Positions 28,692 to 32,826 of a DNA stretch of 32,826 bases are shown piece after piece. Origin of the DNA: Leifsonia aquatica H1aii (GTDB taxonomy: Bacteria > Actinomycetota > Actinomycetes > Actinomycetales > Microbacteriaceae); contig NZ_AYMR01000041.1 of assembly GCF_000633535.1 (NCBI RefSeq), positions 1 through 32,826 of the forward strand, in the 5' to 3' direction. The number at the start of each line of letters is the position of its first letter. Positions within the stretch are counted from its first letter, which is position 1. The translations under genes and the position numbers were made by a program. Under the pieces are notes generated by a model. That model saw only the letters and a list, made by a program, of their open reading frames with translations. It searched no databases and was not told where the DNA came from.

Positions 28692-30293
28692 CTAGTCCGC
28701 CCGCCCGTCGGCCTCCAGACCCTGGAACCACGGCGTCCGCGCCGCGACCGCGCGCGCGGCCGGGGGCAGGCCGCGCACCCGCAGCCGCACTCCGCGCCCG
28801 GCGAGCTCCCTGTCGAGGTCGCGGAACGCCAGGATCACCGTGATCGAGATGTCCTGCAGCGTCGAACAGTCGAGGGTCAGCTCGTGGAGTGCGGCCACCT
28901 GCGCGGACGCGTCCGCGGCGTCGAGCACCGCCTGCTCCGTCGCGAGCACGTTGGCCGTGTACAGCGGTCCGAGCAACGTCACGGCCATGCGGCCGTCGGT
29001 CGCCGCCTCGGCGTGGATGCGCGGCTTGTTCATCGCGGAGAGCACCAGGACGAGCGTGAAGAGCACGCCCACGGCGACCGCGGCCAGCAGCCCGGCCGTC
29101 AGCCCGATGATCGTGGTGACGAGGGCGACGGCGAAGTCGCGTCTGCTGATCCGCCACAGCAGGCGCAGGTCCTTCACGTCGATCAACCCGAAGACCGCGA
29201 CGAAGACGAGTGCCGCGAGCGTCGCCTGCGGCAGCAGGCTGATCACCGGCCCCAGGAACAGCCCGATCAGCAGCGCGAGCACGACGGTGACGATGGCCGC
29301 CAGCTGCGACCGCGCCCCGGCCGCCTTGTTGACGGCGCTCTGCGAGAAGCCGCCTGCGGCCGGCAGGGTCTGGAACCAGCCGGCGACGAGATTGGCCACG
29401 CCGACCGCAAGCAGTTCGCGGTTGCTGTCGATCCGCGGGTCGTCGAGATCGCGGATGCCGCGCGCAACGGCCGCCGTCTCGAGGAACGCCATGACCGCGA
29501 TGGCGAGCGCGCCGGGGATCAGCTGGAAGACATGGTCGAACGACGGCAGCACGGGCAGGGGGAACGCCTGCCCGACGGGCGCGATCAGCTCGACCCCGGC
29601 CTCCCGGGCTCCGCCGAACGCGACGAGCAGGATCCCGGCCGCCACCACGAGCAGCGGCCCCGGCGCGCGCGGCAGGAAGCGTTTGAAGAGGAACAGCGCG
29701 GCGATCGAGCAGATCGAGAGCAGCGCGGTCCACGGGTTCGCCTGCGGCACGGCGGCGATCACGGCGTTGATCGACCGGATGAACCCCTCGCCGGTGGGCG
29801 CCGCGGTCTCCCCGAGCAGCTTCGGCAGCTGGCCGACCGCCACGGTCGCGCCGACGCCCACCTGGATGCCCAGGAGCGTCGGGCGGTTGATGATCTCGAC
29901 CAGTGAGCCGAGGCGCAGCAGCCGCGCCGCGAACAGGATCGCCCCGACGAGCAGGGTGAGGGTGACGAGGTCGCGCGGGATCTGGTCGGACTCCGCGACG
30001 ACCCCCACCGACACCATGGTGGTGGCGGTGAGGGTCGCGATGGTGGAGGTGGTGGAGACGCTCATCGCCCGCGAGCCGCCGAGCAGCGCGTAGACCAGCA
30101 TCGGCACGACCGCCGTGTACAGGCCGACCTCGACCGGGAGGTTCGCGATGGTCGCGTACGCCATCGCCTGCGGAACGACGACCGCGCCCGCCGACACCCC
30201 GGCGACGATGTCGCGGCCGAGCCATCCGCGCTGGTATCCCGCCAGCGTCGGCAGCAGCCACGACCGCCGGACGGTCGGGGGCGCGGTCGTCAT
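28692..30293 (-). CDS. SulP-family anion transporter with STAS domain
   Basis: A 533-residue secondary transporter. The SulP signature region is DIVAGVSAGAVVVPQAMAYATIANLPVEVGLYTAVVP (about 28-64); about 10-14 membrane segments follow, and the C-terminal STAS domain (ALHELTLDCSTLQDISITVILAFRDLDREL, about 466-495) is clear. Bacterial SulP proteins carry sulfate, bicarbonate or dicarboxylates. ATG at 30293 is 5 nt after the arylsulfatase stop, so the two are coupled and sulfate is the likely substrate here. The extended upstream frame is inside the sulfatase gene and is rejected. Confidence 0.94.
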   Translation of the reverse strand: MTTAPPTVRRSWLLPTLAGYQRGWLGRDIVAGVSAGAVVVPQAMAYATIANLPVEVGLYTAVVPMLVYALLGGSRAMSVSTTSTIATLTATTMVSVGVVAESDQIPRDLVTLTLLVGAILFAARLLRLGSLVEIINRPTLLGIQVGVGATVAVGQLPKLLGETAAPTGEGFIRSINAVIAAVPQANPWTALLSICSIAALFLFKRFLPRAPGPLLVVAAGILLVAFGGAREAGVELIAPVGQAFPLPVLPSFDHVFQLIPGALAIAVMAFLETAAVARGIRDLDDPRIDSNRELLAVGVANLVAGWFQTLPAAGGFSQSAVNKAAGARSQLAAIVTVVLALLIGLFLGPVISLLPQATLAALVFVAVFGLIDVKDLRLLWRISRRDFAVALVTTIIGLTAGLLAAVAVGVLFTLVLVLSAMNKPRIHAEAATDGRMAVTLLGPLYTANVLATEQAVLDAADASAQVAALHELTLDCSTLQDISITVILAFRDLDRELAGRGVRLRVRGLPPAARAVAARTPWFQGLEADGRAD

Positions 30294-30298
30294 CGGCG

Positions 30299-32653
30299 TC
30301 AGTCGCGGGCCATGGCGGCCGCGAAGTGGGCCTCGACGTCGACGTACGCGTCGTCGGCGATGTCGAAGACGACCTTGACGATCTCCCCTCCGGAGTACTC
30401 GAAGTGCGACCCTTCGTACAGTTTCGACACGGCATCGCCCGAGTCGTAGCCGATGCAGAGCCCCTCCCCGCAGAGCGAGAAGTGGCCGAGGATGGTGCGG
30501 ATCTCCTGTTCCGCGACCTTCTCGTCGTCGATGTAGAGGGCGAGCGGGCCGATGCTCTCGCGGTACTCGCCCATCCGCTCCTTGGTGAAGGAGACGCCGA
30601 AGATGTGCGTGCCGGGGCCGGGGACGGGCGCCTGGATGACGTTCTCCGGCGGGATGCCGAGGAAGTTGTACACGTACGTCAGCTGCCCGTCCTTGACGAA
30701 CAGGGAATGTCCGCCGAACCGCGAGCCGTGGGCGAAGATCACTCCCTGGGTGTCCGCCGTGGTCTCGACCTCGGCGAGCACCTTGTACGAGACGCCGTGC
30801 GTGTTCGCCGCCGACCGTTCGGGGATCTCGCTCGTGCCGGGATAGTAGGTGTACTGGCCGCTCGGCGGCACTGGCACCGTGAACTCCATGTTGACGAACG
30901 TCTCGAAGTCCTTCGGATTGCCGATGATCTGCAGGTCGTTCAGCGGCAGGACGAAGTTGCGCTTCGCCTCCTCGAGCCACAACGCCTTCAGCTCCTCCAC
31001 CTTCTCCGGGTGCTCGCCGGCGAGATCGTGCGCCTCCGACCGGTCGACATCGGTATGGAAGAGCTGCCAGGTGTCGTTCGGGAAATCGCTCCTGCCGCTC
31101 ACCGGTCCGTGCTCCGTCACCGCCTTCCAGCCGTCATGCCAGATGCCGCGGTTGCCGAACATCTCGAAGTACTGGGTCTCCTTCTGCGTCGGCCCGTCGA
31201 CCGGGGCGTCGAAGCTGTATGCCATCGAGATGCCGTCGAGCGGGCGTTGCTCCACACCGGCGTAGGTGTCGGGCAGTTGGACGCCGCACACGTCGAGGAT
31301 CGTCGCAACGATGTCCGTGGAGTGGTGGTACTGGTTGCGCACCTCGCCAGTTGCACGGATGCCCGCCGGCCAGTGGATCACCAGCGGGTCGCAGACGCCG
31401 CCCTGGTAGACGTAGCGCTTGAACATCCGGTACGGGGTGGAGAACGCAGCGGCCCACCCGGTCGGATAGTGGTTGTAGGTGTCGGGCGAGCCGAGCCGGT
31501 CGACCATCGTCAGGTTCTCCTGCAGGTCGTCCGGGTAGCCGCCGAAGATCTTGCCTTCGTTGACCGAGCCGTTGGGGCTGCCCTCGCCGGAGGCGCCGTT
31601 GTCGGCGCAGTAGATGATGAGCGTGTTCTCGAGCTGCCCGGACTCCTCCAGGTAGTCGACGATCCGCCCGACCTGCGCGTCGGTGTACTCGGAGAAACCG
31701 GCGTAGACCTCGGCCAGGCGGCAGAACAGCGCACGCTCCTCGGCCGAGAGCTCGGCCCACGGGCGCACCTCGTCGGTCTGCGAGAAGGTCCCCGGGGGCA
31801 TCGGGTTGATCTCGGTCAGCTCGGTGCCCTCGGGCAGGAGGCCACGCTCGATCATGCGCGGCAGGACCCATTCGCGGTAGGCCTCGTATCCGTCGTCGAA
31901 GACGCCCTTGTACTTGTCGATGTACTCCTGGGGCGCGTGGTGCGGGGCATGGTTCGCTCCCGGGCAGAACCACATGTACCAGGGCTTGTCCGGCTCGGTC
32001 TGCTTGACGTCGCGGAGCATCTTCAGAGCCTGGTCCGCCAGGTCCTTCGACAGGTGGTAACCGTCCTCCGGCAGGTACGGCTGGTCGATGTAGTGGTTGT
32101 CCTCCGCGAGCGACGGATACCAGTTGTTCGTCTCGCCGCCGATGAAGCCGTAGAAGCGGTCGAAGCCCTGGGCGAGCGGCCAGTTCTTCTTGCTGGCGCC
32201 GGCCGTCCACTCGTCGATCGGGACGTTGTGGTTCTTGCCCACCCAGAAGGTCGCCCAGCCGGCGTCGCGCAGCAGGTTCGCCATCGTGGCGTTCGTCGGC
32301 GGGATGTGGGAGTTGTACCCGGGGAACCCGGTGGAGGACTCCGAGATGGTCGCGAACCCGTTGGCGTGGTGGTTGCGGCCGGTGAGCAGCGTCGAGCGGG
32401 TGGGCGAGCAGAGCGCCGTGGTGTGCCACTGGGTGTAGGTCAGCCCCTGCGCCGCCAGCCGGTCCATCGTCGGCATGTTGATGCGCCCGCCGTACGGCGA
32501 CCAGGCCGCCTGCCCGGTGTCGTCGTAGAGGACCAGCAGTACGTTGGGCGACCCGTCGGGCGCCTTCGGCGGGAGGAACGCATCCCAATCCGAGACGGAG
32601 TCCCTCACGTCGAGCTCGATCTTGCCGGAGAATTCCTTGGCCACTGGGTCCAT
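30299..32653 (-). CDS. Arylsulfatase (type I, formylglycine-dependent)
   Basis: A 784-residue sulfatase. The signature CSPTR (Cys82) in TTALCSPTRSTLLTGRNHH marks the cysteine converted to formylglycine. Metal ligands are visible as DDT (44-46) and a later CADNGASGEG; FCPGANHAPHHAP holds further active-site His residues. The long C-terminal part (after about 550) matches the large AtsD-type sulfatases of actinobacteria. No signal peptide or membrane segment is visible, so it should be cytoplasmic and hydrolyse imported sulfate esters. No formylglycine-generating enzyme is in the window. ATG at 32653 is the only ATG/GTG/TTG start in frame after the upstream stop; GAGGGG abuts it. It heads a two-gene operon with the SulP transporter. 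Confidence 0.94.
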   Translation of the reverse strand: MDPVAKEFSGKIELDVRDSVSDWDAFLPPKAPDGSPNVLLVLYDDTGQAAWSPYGGRINMPTMDRLAAQGLTYTQWHTTALCSPTRSTLLTGRNHHANGFATISESSTGFPGYNSHIPPTNATMANLLRDAGWATFWVGKNHNVPIDEWTAGASKKNWPLAQGFDRFYGFIGGETNNWYPSLAEDNHYIDQPYLPEDGYHLSKDLADQALKMLRDVKQTEPDKPWYMWFCPGANHAPHHAPQEYIDKYKGVFDDGYEAYREWVLPRMIERGLLPEGTELTEINPMPPGTFSQTDEVRPWAELSAEERALFCRLAEVYAGFSEYTDAQVGRIVDYLEESGQLENTLIIYCADNGASGEGSPNGSVNEGKIFGGYPDDLQENLTMVDRLGSPDTYNHYPTGWAAAFSTPYRMFKRYVYQGGVCDPLVIHWPAGIRATGEVRNQYHHSTDIVATILDVCGVQLPDTYAGVEQRPLDGISMAYSFDAPVDGPTQKETQYFEMFGNRGIWHDGWKAVTEHGPVSGRSDFPNDTWQLFHTDVDRSEAHDLAGEHPEKVEELKALWLEEAKRNFVLPLNDLQIIGNPKDFETFVNMEFTVPVPPSGQYTYYPGTSEIPERSAANTHGVSYKVLAEVETTADTQGVIFAHGSRFGGHSLFVKDGQLTYVYNFLGIPPENVIQAPVPGPGTHIFGVSFTKERMGEYRESIGPLALYIDDEKVAEQEIRTILGHFSLCGEGLCIGYDSGDAVSKLYEGSHFEYSGGEIVKVVFDIADDAYVDVEAHFAAAMARD

Positions 32654-32737
32654 CCCCTCGATGTGCGTGGCAGTGCTCGTCAGGCGGAGCGCGGCGTCGC
32701 GCTCTTCGGCGCGCGCGCCGACCGAGAATCCATCCGC

Positions 32738-32772
32738 AGGCTATGCCGGGCGCGGGGCGAGCGTCTAGACGC
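32738..32772 (-). promoter_or_regulatory. Putative promoter and operator of the arylsulfatase operon
   Basis: On the minus strand TAGCCT (32743-32738) is a plausible -10 hexamer, giving a leader of about 80 nt. The -35 position is occupied by GCGTCTAGACGC (32761-32772), a perfect 12-bp palindrome and a natural repressor site. No regulator gene is visible beside it within the window. Confidence 0.45.
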
Positions 32773-32826
32773 GGCATCGGCCTACCCCGTGGATACGCCG
32801 GCGGGCGGGCACCACGGTGTTCCGTG
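32773..32826. other. Unassigned window end
   Basis: The last 54 bases upstream of the sulfatase promoter contain nothing I can assign. They may belong to the next gene outside the window. Confidence 0.3.

Noticed and set aside
32680-32733. 17-residue leader peptide before the arylsulfatase gene
   Set aside because: Its ATG is only 4 nt from the proposed -10, so it would probably lie at or before the transcript start; the composition is arbitrary.

Overview
The window is 32.8 kb of very GC-rich DNA. Heavy GTG start use, a PASTA-tailed penicillin-binding protein, a heat-shock operator of the HspR/HAIR type and sugar ABC modules without their own ATPase all point to an actinobacterium, probably a Microbacteriaceae member (Leifsonia-like). 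The family is an inference and the genus is not established. It reads as ordinary chromosome: 27 protein genes, no RNA genes, no insertion sequence, no prophage and no CRISPR. Coding density is high except for one roughly 640-base gap (10770-11412) that holds repeats.

Layout. 1-3027 (+): the end of an HD-domain hydrolase whose visible N-terminus is a hexapeptide repeat, threonine synthase (thrC), and a conserved actinobacterial protein usually named a 3-methyladenine glycosylase. 3119-10769 (-): a sugar-uptake and oxidation cluster read as ROK regulator, Gfo/Idh/MocA dehydrogenase, solute-binding lipoprotein, two permeases, then two more Gfo/Idh/MocA dehydrogenases, nearly all joined by overlapping stop and start codons. 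10770-11412: promoter and operator of the ROK gene, a 20-bp palindrome, two copies of a 65-bp palindromic element and a tandem array of 19-bp units derived from it; a third copy of the 65-bp element lies at 3043-3107. 11413-13944 (-): bifunctional penicillin-binding protein. 14034-16078: zinc alcohol dehydrogenase divergent from a LacI regulator. 16169-18712 (-): a ClpC-type unfoldase behind a HAIR operator. 18912-20864: DoxX-like membrane protein, then a TetR regulator divergent from a short-chain dehydrogenase. 21062-23957 (+): a three-gene translationally coupled operon (alpha/beta hydrolase, FAD oxidoreductase, YcaQ-like glycosylase). 24078-26724: a short-chain dehydrogenase divergent from an XRE regulator, then an alpha-toroid protein. 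26743-28669: TetR divergent from an amidohydrolase, with a clean operator. 28692-32653 (-): arylsulfatase followed by a SulP transporter.

How the parts work together. The sugar cluster should import a carbohydrate or polyol through a lipoprotein-dependent ABC importer that borrows a shared ATPase, oxidise it with three NAD(P)-dependent dehydrogenases, and answer to the ROK protein. The sulfatase and SulP protein form a plausible sulfate-ester use unit. Four divergent regulator/enzyme pairs are each probably self-contained switches.

Most interesting signals: (1) six gene heads carry a TANNNT -10 hexamer ending 6-7 nt before the start codon, the architecture of leaderless mRNAs; (2) a 65-bp foldable intergenic repeat in three copies, one of which runs into eight 19-bp tandem units; (3) a ClpC-type, ClpP-docking unfoldase under an HspR-type operator normally associated with clpB and dnaK. 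I found no clearly new multi-gene defence or biosynthetic system.
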